Shown one piece after another: positions 42,086-51,235 of a stretch of DNA of 64,000 bases. Numbering within the stretch: the stretch's first letter is position 1; each line of letters starts with the position of its first letter. The notes under the pieces are model-generated. The model saw nothing but the letters and a program-made list of their open reading frames with translations. It ran no database searches and was not told where the DNA came from. Origin of the DNA: Dyella dinghuensis (GTDB lineage: Bacteria > Pseudomonadota > Gammaproteobacteria > Xanthomonadales > Rhodanobacteraceae); NCBI RefSeq assembly GCF_003977615.1, contig NZ_RYZR01000002.1:125214-189213 (forward strand), given 5' to 3'. Both the position numbers and the translations under genes were made by a program.

Positions 42086-44035
42086 ATGCCAAGCAAGGAC
42101 ACCGTACAACGTCAGCGTGCGCTGGGTGGGGCGCTTGGCGTCGTCGTGCTGGCGTTCGGCCTCACGTATCACTTTTTCCCCGAAGTTTTCCATGTCAGTC
42201 CGGAGGAAATCGCCAATCCGACGTCGCCGGTGACGCGTGCGGTGCCTGCTTTGGTGCCTGCCCGGGCCGGCAGCGTGTTGCCGTCCGCGCAGGAGGAAAT
42301 CAACGCGGGACCACCTCTGACGCTGGCGCCCACGGCGGTGATCGCGGCGCGCCTCAATCGCAAGAGCGCGCCGTTGCCGGAGCAGCTGAGTGCCGATTCT
42401 CCTGCGGTGAAGGCGTTGATTGATCGCGCAGGCAAGGCGTTTCTGGCCGGGCAGGTTGCTGGCGACAAAAACAGCGCTGCTGCGTTGTATGGGCAGGCGT
42501 TGTCGCTCAAGCCGGACAGTCGTGCCGCTGCGCAAGGGCTGGATCAGGTGCGTACTCACCTGATTGCCGAAGTGACGCAAGACATCGCGATCGGCGATTC
42601 TGAATCGGCACGGACGCAGCTCGATTACCTCAAGTCGGTCCCCAATTCCGCTAATGACGTGGGGCCGCTTGAGGCCAGCATGAAGACGCTGACCGAAGTG
42701 CGCCCGATGTTGGCCAAGGCAGCCGACCTGCTGCAGCAAGGACACGCGGATCAACCTGCGGGCAACAACGCCTTGGAGTTGTACAGGCAGGTGCAAACGA
42801 TCGACGCGCAAAACCCCGTCGCATCGGAAGGCGTGTTGCAGGTACAGCATGTCGTGCTCGACCGTGCATTGGCTGCCGTCGCGCAAAATGATTTCACCGG
42901 CGCCGAAAACGCGATGACGGAAGCGCAAAGCATCCAGCCTGAGTCGCCGCAGTTGCAGCAAGTGCACACCCAGGTGGAAGCTATTCGTCAGCAACGTGCA
43001 ACGGGCGTGCTTGCGCAGGCGCGTTCTGCGCTCGATGGCGGCAACATCGCGCTCGCCAAGCAATTGGCGGGGCAGGCACAGGCGATCAATCCGCAGCTCG
43101 CGGGCATCGATGAGTTCGAGCAGCGCCTTACCAATGCGCAGTTGTATGCGAACTACAAACCCGGACAGGTGTTTACCGATCGCTTCGTCGATATGAATGG
43201 TCAATCGCCCACCATGCTCGTCGTTCCCACTGGCAAATACATGATGGGTGCGCCCGACAACGAACAAGGGCGCAGCGATTCGCAAACACCTCAGCATGAA
43301 GTCAACCTCAGCAAAGGTTTTGCGTTTTCCCAAACGGACGTCACCGTGGGTCAATTTCGTGAGTTTGTACGCGCGAGTGGCTACAAACCCGATTCGGTCA
43401 CCATCGGCGGCGCTAGCGTCTATGACGAAAGCACCGGCGTGATGCGCGATGATTCAAGCGCTACTTGGGAGAGCGATTATGCAGGTCATCGCGCAAGTAA
43501 CAACCTTCCCGTGGTCAATATCTCCTGGAACGATGCCAACGCGTACGTTCAGTGGCTGAGCAAGCGCACGGGCAAACAATATCGTTTGCCGAGCGAAGCA
43601 GAGTTCGAATACGCGCTACGCGGCGGAAGCACGACGCGCTACTGGTGGGGTGCCGGCACGCCCAAGACCAAGGTAGAAAATCTCACGGGTTCGCTTGATC
43701 GTTCACCCAGCGGCCGACGCTGGAGCCATGCTTTCCAGGGGTATAGCGATGGCTACTGGGGCCCTGCGCCAGTCATGACGTTTGCACCGAATGCGTTTGG
43801 CTTATTTGATATTGACGGTAACGTCTCCGAATGGACGGCCGATTGTTGGCACGACAACTACGTCCGCGCACCGGTCGACGGCAGCGCGTGGGTTAATCCG
43901 GGATGTTCCTCACACGTGATACGCGGCGGTTCGTGGGGCAGTTCGCCGGAGCAGGTTAATTCGGCATATCGGCAGGGTGCTGAAGCAAGTGTCCGCAGTG
44001 GCCGAGTTGGCTTTCGAATCTTGCGTGAACTTTAA
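42086..44035 (+). CDS. Membrane-anchored TPR-like protein with SUMF1/FGE-sulfatase fold
   Basis: 649 residues. One membrane helix (about 12-31) is followed by a Pro/Ala linker and ~270 residues of helical repeats (AAALYGQALSLKPDSRAAAQG; ALELYRQVQTIDAQNPVASE; AENAMTEAQSIQPESPQLQQ). The C-terminal SUMF1 domain starts near residue 375 (MLVVPTGKYMMGAPDNEQGR) with VNISWNDANAYVQWLSKRTG, YRLPSEAEFEYALRGG, GNVSEWTADCW and VIRGGSWGSS. The two active-site cysteines of true formylglycine-generating enzymes are not found where expected (SWGSSPEQVNSAYRQG), so it is probably not a sulfatase activator; a binding or scaffolding role is more likely. Confidence 0.85.
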   Translation: MPSKDTVQRQRALGGALGVVVLAFGLTYHFFPEVFHVSPEEIANPTSPVTRAVPALVPARAGSVLPSAQEEINAGPPLTLAPTAVIAARLNRKSAPLPEQLSADSPAVKALIDRAGKAFLAGQVAGDKNSAAALYGQALSLKPDSRAAAQGLDQVRTHLIAEVTQDIAIGDSESARTQLDYLKSVPNSANDVGPLEASMKTLTEVRPMLAKAADLLQQGHADQPAGNNALELYRQVQTIDAQNPVASEGVLQVQHVVLDRALAAVAQNDFTGAENAMTEAQSIQPESPQLQQVHTQVEAIRQQRATGVLAQARSALDGGNIALAKQLAGQAQAINPQLAGIDEFEQRLTNAQLYANYKPGQVFTDRFVDMNGQSPTMLVVPTGKYMMGAPDNEQGRSDSQTPQHEVNLSKGFAFSQTDVTVGQFREFVRASGYKPDSVTIGGASVYDESTGVMRDDSSATWESDYAGHRASNNLPVVNISWNDANAYVQWLSKRTGKQYRLPSEAEFEYALRGGSTTRYWWGAGTPKTKVENLTGSLDRSPSGRRWSHAFQGYSDGYWGPAPVMTFAPNAFGLFDIDGNVSEWTADCWHDNYVRAPVDGSAWVNPGCSSHVIRGGSWGSSPEQVNSAYRQGAEASVRSGRVGFRILREL

Positions 44036-44155
44036 TCGAGGTTAGGCGATTCGTTTTATTTAGTCGCGAGAAATCCAACCATGTTTGTGCATCCTGGTAG
44101 GGCCTCAATATTTCGTTAAACGATTGGTCCGTACTCATCCCCAGTGGAGGTATCC

Positions 44156-44539
44156 ATGAGAGCTAAAGCGATGACATTGATTGCGTTGCTCGTGATTGGC
44201 GGTGTGCCTTTCTCCGCAACGCAGGCACAGTCCAACAACGACACTGCAAATATCAGCAGTGCGGGTGCAATCACCAGTCAAAATCCGAGTAGCTGGATTA
44301 TTGCCGTCACGGTTCAATCCGACAGTGAGGGCTCTGCGTATCAGGTAACGTTTCATGGAAACGCTCCAAGCGCATCGTCATGTACCGCGACGTCTACGAC
44401 CTCCGGCATAACTGGCATGGTAGTGGCGATACCCGCTACGCCCAACCAGCTACTTGTGTCGTTTCAACAATCCGGGTCCGCGGGCGGTCAAGTTACACCC
44501 GTGACTTCGGCGTTCACTCTAAGCTGCGCGAGTTCTTGA
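44156..44539 (+). CDS. Small secreted protein of unknown function
   Basis: 127 residues from the ATG at 44156, with GTGGAGG 5 bases upstream. A signal peptide is clear (MRAKAMTLIALLVIGGVPF, cleavage near ATQAQ). The mature ~100 residues are Ser/Thr/Gly-rich and likely all beta (SWIIAVTVQSDSEGSAYQVTF), with two cysteines (SSCTAT and TLSCASS, the latter at the very end) that could join. I recognise no domain. It lies 120 bases after the SUMF1-fold gene, in the same direction, possibly with its own promoter. Confidence 0.72.
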   Translation: MRAKAMTLIALLVIGGVPFSATQAQSNNDTANISSAGAITSQNPSSWIIAVTVQSDSEGSAYQVTFHGNAPSASSCTATSTTSGITGMVVAIPATPNQLLVSFQQSGSAGGQVTPVTSAFTLSCASS

Positions 44540-44663
44540 TCCTGATCGATTCGTTTTCGGTTTACACACTTTCGTGGAATGCAGGCTGCCCTATAAAAAG
44601 GGGCGGTCTCTTTAGTGCGGAATAAAGCGAAGTTGAATCCGGTCCGCCTCGAGAGCAGGCAAC

Positions 44664-44689
44664 AAAAAAGCCGCATTGCGCGGCCTTTT
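44664..44689 (-). terminator. Rho-independent terminator of tRNA-Leu
   Basis: On the minus strand, GCCGC/GCGGC stem extended by A/T pairs is followed by a run of six T (44669-44664 complement). It starts 4 bases past the CCA of tRNA-Leu. Confidence 0.8.
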
Positions 44690-44692
44690 AAG

Positions 44693-44777
<85 letters not shown>

Positions 44778-44930
44778 AGGTGTCGCAGGCGCCGTTTTGA
44801 GGCTGTGCGAGCCGCGTAGAGTAGGTGTCCGCTGGCTTGTTGTCAACCATTTCTTCACGGTTTTACCGGTCACGATAGGCGAATGCACGGGGGCATTTAT
44901 CCGGACCATTCATCAAGGCGATACTAGGCC

Positions 44931-47483
44931 GTGACCAAAAAAAATGATCGAACCAAGGACAAGGCTCCGCGCAAAGCGGTCAAGGCAACCAAGGCCCGCT
45001 CTGGCGAGGCAAAAACCGGACGCCGGCGTACCGCGGCATCGGACGAAGGAGCGTTGCCCAAGCGGCGACACGATCCCTTCGCCGATCGCGAAGCGGAACG
45101 TTACGACAAGCCCATTCCCAGCCGTGAAGCGATTCTTACGCTGCTGGAAGAGCGCGGCGAGTTGCTGACGGAAGCGCGCATCGCCGAAGCGCTGAATCTG
45201 CATGACGAATACAGCATCACCGCGCTGGCCAAACGGCTTACCGCGATGGTGCGCGATGGTCAGCTGCTACTGGGACGTCGCGGCGGTTACGGCCCCGCTC
45301 GCAAGCTGGATCTGATCCCAGGCGTGGTACTGGCGAACGCAGAAGGCTATGGATTCCTGCGGCCAGACGAAGGCGGTGACGATCTGTATCTCTCGCCCTA
45401 TCAGATGCGCAGCGTCATGCACGGTGATCGCGTGCTGGCTAGCGTGGTGGGCCTGGATCGCCGCGGTCGCCGACAGGGCGCCATCGTCGAAGTGTTGCAG
45501 CGGCGCTCGCCGCGACTGGTCGGGCGCGTAGTGGTCGACAACGGTGTGACGCTGGTGGTGCCGGATGACCGGCGGCTGCATCAGGACGTGATGATCGTGC
45601 CCGGCAAGGAACAGGGCGCGCGCGCTGGACAAATCGTCGTTGCCGAAATCTCCGATCCGCCGACGGCCTACCGCGGTCCGCTAGGGGCCATTCTCTCGGT
45701 GCTTGGCGAGCGCTTGCAGCCGTCGTTGCTGGTGGAAATGGCGATCGCCAGTCACAACCTGCCACATGAGTGGCCGCCCGAAGTATTGCGTGAAGCAGCC
45801 CAGATCGAACCGGAAGTTACGGCTGCGGAGCGCGAGGGCCTGGTCGATCTGCGCAAGACGCCGCTGGTGACCATCGACGGTGCCGACGCGCGCGATTTCG
45901 ATGACGCGGTGTTTGCAGAACCGAAGCGCGGTGGTGGTTGGCGGCTGGTCGTCGCGATTGCCGATGTGTCGCACTACGTAAGTGTGGGTAGCGCGCTGGA
46001 CAAGGAAGCGTACGAGCGTAGTACCTCGACGTACTTCCCCGGTTTCGTGGTGCCGATGTTGCCGGAAACGCTGTCCAACGGTATCTGCTCACTCAATCCG
46101 AAAGTCGATCGCTTGTGCATGGTCTGCGACATGCAGGTCGATGCGAAGGGCGAGGTCGTCAAGTCGAAGTTCTACGAAGCCGTGATGCGCTCGCACGCGC
46201 GCCTCACGTACGACATCGTGTGGAAAGCCATTGGCGAGAAAGATGCCGATGCGCGACATGAAGTGGCCGATGTGTTGCCGCAGCTGGAAAATCTGCACGC
46301 ACTGTACAAGGCCATGGCCGAGCAGCGTCGCCAGCGCGGTGCCATTGATTTCGAAACGCCGGAAGTGAAATTCCGTCTCGATCAGACGGGCGAGGTTGAA
46401 ACGGTTGGAGCCGTCGAGCGTAACGATGCGCACAAGCTGATCGAGGAATGCATGATTGCCGCCAACGTGCAGGCGGCCTTGTTCCTCGAAAAGCGCAAGA
46501 TTCCCGCGTTGTACCGCGCGCACGAACCGCCGCCGGTGGAGAAGTACGAAGACCTGCAGCAGTTCCTGCGTGAGTTCAAGCTGCGCATGCCGCCGGTGGC
46601 AGAGGTGACGCCGGGCGATTACGCCGAAGTGCTGCGCAAAGTGCACGATCGCCCGGAACGCGAACTTATTCAGTCCGTGCTGCTGCGCTCGCAAAGCATG
46701 GCGGCGTATCAGCCTGACAACCGCGGGCATTTCGGTCTGGCGCTGACCGCGTACGCGCACTTCACCTCGCCGATTCGCCGTTATCCCGATTTGCTGGTGC
46801 ACCGCGCGATTCGTTACGCCCTGCAGGGCGGCAAACCGGCGAACTACACCTATACCGAAGCGGCCATGGCCGCGATGGCCTTGCATTGCTCGCAACGTGA
46901 ACGTCGCGCTGAGGAAGCCGAGCGCGATGTGGATGAACGTTTCCGCTGCGCGTGGATGGCCAAACACGTCGGTGAAACATTCGAAGGAACGGTTACCGGT
47001 GTGACATCGTTTGGCTTGTTCGTCGAGCTGAAAGAATCGAAGGTGTCGGGTCTGGTGCATATCAGCCAGCTTTCCAACGACTACTATCATTTCGATCCGG
47101 TGCGGCATTTATTGAAGGGCGAGCGCACGGGCGCGCAGTTCCGCCTGGGTGATCACGTACGCGTACAGGTGCTGCGCGCGAGCCTGGAAGATCGCAAGAT
47201 CGATTTCCGTCTCGTGCAGGAGGGCAAAGGCGCTCCCGCGTCTGTGCCGACAACCACGCGCGCGTACGACTATTCCGCGGCAGGCGAACGCTATTCGTTG
47301 CCTGCCGGGCGCAAACCGTTACCATCGCTGCCGCCGTTGCCGGGGCGTGATAGCGGGTCAGCGAAACCCGGTGGCGCCAAACCGAGCCACAAAGCGGCCA
47401 AGGGCAAAGGCGGCAAAGCGGCTGATAAAGGCAAGCCGAAGCCGCCCAAGGGTGGCAAACATAAATCGAAAGGCAAACGATGA
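44931..47483 (+). CDS. rnr: Ribonuclease R
   Basis: 850 residues from a GTG at 44931 (MTKKNDRTKDK). A basic N-terminal tail and winged helix (RGELLTEARIAEALNL), cold-shock domains (GYGFLRPDEGGDDLYLSPYQ), the RNB catalytic domain (IDGADARDFDDAVFAEP with the catalytic aspartates, YERSTSTYFPGFVVPMLPE), an S1 domain (TFEGTVTGVTSFGLFVELKE) and a Lys/Gly/Pro-rich tail. RNase R degrades structured RNA 3' to 5'. It overlaps rlmB by 4 bases; rnr-rlmB is a common gene pair. Confidence 0.96.
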   Translation: MTKKNDRTKDKAPRKAVKATKARSGEAKTGRRRTAASDEGALPKRRHDPFADREAERYDKPIPSREAILTLLEERGELLTEARIAEALNLHDEYSITALAKRLTAMVRDGQLLLGRRGGYGPARKLDLIPGVVLANAEGYGFLRPDEGGDDLYLSPYQMRSVMHGDRVLASVVGLDRRGRRQGAIVEVLQRRSPRLVGRVVVDNGVTLVVPDDRRLHQDVMIVPGKEQGARAGQIVVAEISDPPTAYRGPLGAILSVLGERLQPSLLVEMAIASHNLPHEWPPEVLREAAQIEPEVTAAEREGLVDLRKTPLVTIDGADARDFDDAVFAEPKRGGGWRLVVAIADVSHYVSVGSALDKEAYERSTSTYFPGFVVPMLPETLSNGICSLNPKVDRLCMVCDMQVDAKGEVVKSKFYEAVMRSHARLTYDIVWKAIGEKDADARHEVADVLPQLENLHALYKAMAEQRRQRGAIDFETPEVKFRLDQTGEVETVGAVERNDAHKLIEECMIAANVQAALFLEKRKIPALYRAHEPPPVEKYEDLQQFLREFKLRMPPVAEVTPGDYAEVLRKVHDRPERELIQSVLLRSQSMAAYQPDNRGHFGLALTAYAHFTSPIRRYPDLLVHRAIRYALQGGKPANYTYTEAAMAAMALHCSQRERRAEEAERDVDERFRCAWMAKHVGETFEGTVTGVTSFGLFVELKESKVSGLVHISQLSNDYYHFDPVRHLLKGERTGAQFRLGDHVRVQVLRASLEDRKIDFRLVQEGKGAPASVPTTTRAYDYSAAGERYSLPAGRKPLPSLPPLPGRDSGSAKPGGAKPSHKAAKGKGGKAADKGKPKPPKGGKHKSKGKR

Positions 47484-48223
47484 GCGACAGTTGGATCGTC
47501 GGGATCAATCCGGTAGAAGGCGCGTTGAGCAACGATGCCGAGCGCGTTCGCGAAGTGCTGGTGGAAAACGGTCAGCGCAACCCGCGCGTGCATGAGTTGG
47601 CGGAGCGTGCGAAAGCGCTGAAGATTCCTGTGCATCATCGTCCGCGCGAACAGCTTGATCGCGTGTCGGGTGAAGCGCGTCATCAGGGTATCGTCGCGTT
47701 GTACGAACCGCCGCCGGTGGCAAGTGAGAGCGATTTGCCGGATCTGCTTACCGTCGCAGGTTCCGATGCGCTGTTTCTGGTGTTGGACGGTGTGACCGAT
47801 CCGCACAATCTGGGTGCATGCCTGCGTAGCGCGGCGGCGGCGAATGTCACGGCTGTGATCGTGCCGAAGGATCGCGCCGTGGGCCTTACGCCGGTGGTAC
47901 GGCGTGCCTCGGCGGGTGGTGCAGATCGTGTTCCGTTGGTCGCTGCCACCAATCTGGCGCGCGCCATGCGTACGCTAAAAGATGCCGGTGTGTGGATAAC
48001 CGGATTGGCCGGCGATACCGAGCAAGCGATTTACGATGTGGATCTGAAAGGCCCCGTGGCGCTGGTGCTGGGTAGCGAAGGCGAAGGCATGCGTCGCCTG
48101 ACGCGGGAAAACTGCGATTTCGTGGCGCGTATTCCGATGCCCGGCTCCATGGAAAGCCTCAACGTTTCCGTTGCCACCGGTGTGGTGCTGTTCGAAGCGT
48201 TGCGTCAGCGAGGCGCGCGATGA
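47480..48223 (+). CDS. rlmB: 23S rRNA (guanosine-2251-2'-O)-methyltransferase
   Basis: 247 residues. An N-terminal substrate-binding domain (IVGINPVEGALSNDAERV) precedes the SPOUT knot with motif 1 TDPHNLGACLRSAAAA, motif 2 LVLGSEGEGMRRL and motif 3 IPMPGSMESLNVSVATGVV. Methylates G2251 in the peptidyl-transferase P loop. It is coupled to rnr upstream and overlaps the next gene by 4 bases. Confidence 0.95.
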   Translation: MSDSWIVGINPVEGALSNDAERVREVLVENGQRNPRVHELAERAKALKIPVHHRPREQLDRVSGEARHQGIVALYEPPPVASESDLPDLLTVAGSDALFLVLDGVTDPHNLGACLRSAAAANVTAVIVPKDRAVGLTPVVRRASAGGADRVPLVAATNLARAMRTLKDAGVWITGLAGDTEQAIYDVDLKGPVALVLGSEGEGMRRLTRENCDFVARIPMPGSMESLNVSVATGVVLFEALRQRGAR

Positions 48224-48507
48224 CGTTCTATTGGCACGATTGGGCGGGATACATCGGCGTCGTGCTGGTGCTGCTGGCTTTTTTTCTTCTGCAGGCACAC
48301 AAACTGCGCGGTAACGGTTTGATCTTCCAGTCGATGAATGTGCTTGGTGCGCTGGGCGTGATGCTGTCGTTGTTGTTTGGCCACTTCAATATGCCTGCTT
48401 TCATCATGCAGGTGGCGTGGCTGATTATCGGTATCTTCGGGATTGGGCGCGGTATTCGCGTGCGACGTGAGGCGCGTGAGAGCGGGCACAAGACATCGCC
48501 GTGGTGA
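48220..48507 (+). CDS. CBU_0592-type small membrane protein
   Basis: 95 residues with three hydrophobic segments (about 8-24, 38-54, 59-76) and the conserved pattern WAGYIGVVLVLLAFFLLQ...NGLIFQSMNVLGALGVML. Proteins of this size and pattern are widespread integral membrane proteins without known role. It is translationally coupled to rlmB (ATGA overlap) and ends the rnr operon. The tail is basic (RGIRVRREARESGHK). Confidence 0.75.
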   Translation: MTFYWHDWAGYIGVVLVLLAFFLLQAHKLRGNGLIFQSMNVLGALGVMLSLLFGHFNMPAFIMQVAWLIIGIFGIGRGIRVRREARESGHKTSPW

Positions 48508-48543
48508 ATGCTACTTTGAGGCGGTCACTTACCCCGTTTTGCT

Positions 48544-48571
48544 CGTCATCCCAGCTTTCGCTGGGATGACG
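48544..48571. repeat. REP-like palindrome
   Basis: A palindrome of 12-base arms (CGTCATCCCAGC and GCTGGGATGACG) around TTTC, in the gap between the rnr operon and phoU. The GTCATCCC...GGGATGAC design is common among dispersed intergenic repeats of proteobacteria. Confidence 0.75.
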
Positions 48572-48670
48572 ATGAGGCAGCGTAAAATTACCCATTAACT
48601 TTGCACTTCTCTGACTTTGCTGAAGTCGTCCAGCAAAAATTGTGCGAGCCTCAGGCGCTGATGGGGAAAT

Positions 48671-48700
48671 AAAAAGGGACCGTCGAGCGGTCCCTTTTTT
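48671..48700. terminator. Bidirectional terminator between the rnr operon and phoU
   Basis: A 12-base-pair stem (48671-48682 with 48688-48699) with GGGACCG core, followed by T6 on the plus strand and by a T-run on the minus strand. It lies 17 bases after the phoU stop on the minus strand. Confidence 0.9.
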
Positions 48701-48717
48701 CGTGCGTAGCGCTCGGA

Positions 48718-49452
48718 TTATTCCGGACGATTACCCAACTTCACCGGCTCCGGGCTCGACGTCAGATCACGCTTGTCGCGCTGACCAGTCAACGGCTCAC
48801 CCTTGACCTGGAACCAAACGTTCTCGGCAATGTTGGTGGCGTGATCGCCAATACGTTCGATGTTCTTGGCCATGAACAAAAGATGCGTGCAGGGCGTGAT
48901 GACGCGCGGGTCTTCCATCATGTACGTGAGCAGTTCGCGGAAGTAGCCGGTATAGGCTTCGTCCAGCTCCACATCGTCCTGCCACACCTTGTACGCACGC
49001 TCGGCATCGCGGTCGCGGTAGGCACGCAGTACTTCGCGTACTTCTTCGGCGGCCAGTTTTGCCAGATACGCCAGGCCGCCAGTGGGCGTCAGCGGAGCAG
49101 CCATGGAAAGCGGAATGGAGCGCTTGGCGACGTTGGCGGCGTAGTCGCCGATACGCTCGATGTCGGCAGCGATGCGCAGTGCGGCGAAGACGTTACGCAG
49201 ATCGCCGGCGATCGGCGCGCGCAGGGCCAGCAGGCGCACGACGTCGTGGCTGATTTCCTGTTCCAGCTGATCGATCGCATCGTCGTTGTGCACGACATGC
49301 TGGGCTGCGCGTTCGTCGCGGCGGTCTACCACGTCGATAGCAGCTTCCAGCTGGCTGACGGCCAGTTCGCCCATGCGAACCAGCTCGCCGGTCAGGCGAA
49401 TCAGTTCGTCGTCGTAGCTCTTGATGATGTGTTCCTTGCTGCTGCCGCTCAT
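48718..49452 (-). CDS. phoU: Phosphate signalling regulator PhoU
   Basis: 244 residues in two PhoU helical repeats, each with a metal-binding E/D-x-x-x-D motif: ADIERIGDYAANVAKRS in the first and KNIERIGDHATNIAENV in the second. PhoU links the Pst transporter to PhoR to silence the Pho regulon when phosphate is plentiful. It is the last gene of the pst operon, separated from pstB by 120 bases that hold a dispersed repeat. The C-terminal ~25 residues are polar and probably disordered. Confidence 0.95.
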   Translation of the reverse strand: MSGSSKEHIIKSYDDELIRLTGELVRMGELAVSQLEAAIDVVDRRDERAAQHVVHNDDAIDQLEQEISHDVVRLLALRAPIAGDLRNVFAALRIAADIERIGDYAANVAKRSIPLSMAAPLTPTGGLAYLAKLAAEEVREVLRAYRDRDAERAYKVWQDDVELDEAYTGYFRELLTYMMEDPRVITPCTHLLFMAKNIERIGDHATNIAENVWFQVKGEPLTGQRDKRDLTSSPEPVKLGNRPE

Positions 49453-49514
49453 GGGTGTTGCCTCGTTGGTCTGAAGTGGAAGAGGGGGCCTGCGCGAAGT
49501 TGTCGCGAGACTGG

Positions 49515-49549
49515 CCCCTCACCCCGCCCTCTCCCCAGAGGGGAGAGGG
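49515..49549. repeat. Dispersed palindromic repeat between pstB and phoU
   Basis: CCCCTCACCCCGCCCTCTCC is followed by a 10-base-pair hairpin (49527-49536 with 49540-49549). This C-rich string with a GAGAGGG hairpin is a common interspersed element in Xanthomonadaceae-like genomes. Lying inside an operon, it may reduce phoU expression relative to pstB. Confidence 0.7.
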
Positions 49550-49572
49550 ATTAAAGTGGGCGCTTTGCGCCG

Positions 49573-50376
49573 TTAACCAAATCGACCGGTAATGTAATCT
49601 TCGGTCTGCTTCTTGCCCGGCTTGGTGAAGATCTTTTCGGTGTTGTCGAATTCGATCAGCTCGCCCAGATACATGAAGGCAGTGCGGTCGGAGCAACGCG
49701 CGGCCTGCTGCATGTTGTGGGTCACGATCACGATCGTGTATTCGTGCTTCAGCTCTTCGACCAGCTGTTCGATACGGCCGGTGGCAATCGGATCGAGCGC
49801 GGAAGTCGGTTCGTCGAGCAGCAGTACTTCCGGACGCAACGCGATGCCGCGCGCAATACAAAGACGCTGCTGTTGACCACCGGAAAGACCGAGCGCGCTC
49901 TGCTTGAGCTTGTCCTTCACTTCATCCCACAGCGCTGCGCTGCGCAGTGCCTGCTCGACACGGATTTCCAGGTCGGCGCGCGAAAGCTTCTCGTGATGAC
50001 GAATACCGTAGGCGACGTTTTCATGGATCGTCATCGGAAACGGCACCGGCTTCTGGAACACCATGCCCACTTTGGTGCGCAGGCGATTCATCGAGTAATC
50101 CTTGTCGAGAATATTCTCGCCATCGAGCTCGATCGAGCCTTTCGCTTCCAGTTTCGGATAAATCGCGTAGATGCGATTGAAGATGCGAAGCAGGGTGGAT
50201 TTGCCACAACCGGACGGCCCGATGATCGCAGTGACCTGCTTTTCGGGAATATCCATGTCGATGCCTTTCAGCGCATGGTATCCGTTGTAGTAGAAGTGCA
50301 CGTCGCGCACTTTGATCTTGGGCGGCGTAGCGGCGCCGGTCAGGGGCGCCGCGGTGGCGGCGGCGAGGTCATTCAT
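49573..50376 (-). CDS. pstB: Phosphate ABC transporter ATP-binding protein
   Basis: 267 residues. Walker [19 protein letters not shown]-loop [17 protein letters not shown] signature [16 protein letters not shown], Walker [16 protein letters not shown]-switch [15 protein letters not shown]. The PFPMTI segment is typical of PstB. Energises phosphate uptake from the cytoplasmic face. It overlaps pstA by 8 bases. Confidence 0.97.
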   Translation of the reverse strand: MNDLAAATAAPLTGAATPPKIKVRDVHFYYNGYHALKGIDMDIPEKQVTAIIGPSGCGKSTLLRIFNRIYAIYPKLEAKGSIELDGENILDKDYSMNRLRTKVGMVFQKPVPFPMTIHENVAYGIRHHEKLSRADLEIRVEQALRSAALWDEVKDKLKQSALGLSGGQQQRLCIARGIALRPEVLLLDEPTSALDPIATGRIEQLVEELKHEYTIVIVTHNMQQAARCSDRTAFMYLGELIEFDNTEKIFTKPGKKQTEDYITGRFG

Positions 50377-51235
50377 AACTCACCTTCTTGCGCGAAAACA
50401 TGATGCGGGTCAGCAGGCTCAACGCCAGCACGAATAGAGTGATCAACAACGCGCCGGCCCACGCAATCGCATGCAGCGCCGGATTGGGATCGTTGGTGTA
50501 CTGATAAATCGTCACCGGCATGCTGGCCATCTTGTCCAGCGGGTGCAGTGTCATGAAGTTGTTGCCGAATGCGGTAAACAACAACGGTGCCGTTTCACCG
50601 GCAAGACGCGCCAGCGCGAGCAGTATGCCGGTAAGAATGCCGGAGAAGGCCGCGCGCATCAGCACTTGCATAGTGAGCTTCCACTGCGGAATGCCCAGAG
50701 AAAGCGCTGCTTCGCGCAAGGTGCCGGGAACCAGCTGCAGCATTTCGTCGGTAGTGCGAACGATGACCGGCAAACCGATCAACGCCAACGCCACGCTACC
50801 GGCAAAACCGGAGAACGAGATCGCCCCGTTCGTCAGATTCGACATCGGCAATACGATGATGACGTAGACGAACAAACCAAGCACGATCGACGGTGCGGAC
50901 AGCAGAATGTCGTTGAGGAAGCGGATCGAGGCGCCAAGCTTCGTCGAGCTTGCGTATTCGGCAAGGTAGGTACCCGCGAGCACGCCGATCGGGGCGCAGA
51001 TCAACAACGCCATCAGGTCCATGATCAAGCTGCCGGCGATGGCGTTGGAAAGACCGCCTTGATCGGCATACGCGGTGATCTTGGTGAACAACGATCCGCT
51101 GATGGCACTGAAACCGTTCTCTGCCGTAATCCAGAGAATCCAGACCAGGAAGATCAAGCCGATCAACGTCGCCACACCACTGAGCGCCAACGCAACAATG
51201 TTGGTGATATGTCTACGTACATAAATAACGGACAT
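50369..51235 (-). CDS. pstA: Phosphate ABC transporter permease PstA
   Basis: 288 residues, six membrane segments. The binding-protein-dependent transport signature is [20 protein letters not shown]...[20 protein letters not shown], and the N-terminal half shows [20 protein letters not shown]. Forms the channel with PstC. Its start and the pstC stop share one base. Confidence 0.96.
   Translation of the reverse strand: MSVIYVRRHITNIVALALSGVATLIGLIFLVWILWITAENGFSAISGSLFTKITAYADQGGLSNAIAGSLIMDLMALLICAPIGVLAGTYLAEYASSTKLGASIRFLNDILLSAPSIVLGLFVYVIIVLPMSNLTNGAISFSGFAGSVALALIGLPVIVRTTDEMLQLVPGTLREAALSLGIPQWKLTMQVLMRAAFSGILTGILLALARLAGETAPLLFTAFGNNFMTLHPLDKMASMPVTIYQYTNDPNPALHAIAWAGALLITLFVLALSLLTRIMFSRKKVSYE

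Noticed and set aside
41921-43354. A 477-codon open frame on the minus strand opposite the TPR-SUMF1 gene
   Set aside because: It is a mirror of a real gene in a G+C-rich region; composition is Arg/His-rich with no family resemblance, and it overlaps rnd as well.
46089-47108. A 339-codon minus-strand frame opposite rnr
   Set aside because: Shadow of the RNase R catalytic region; no motif or ribosome site.
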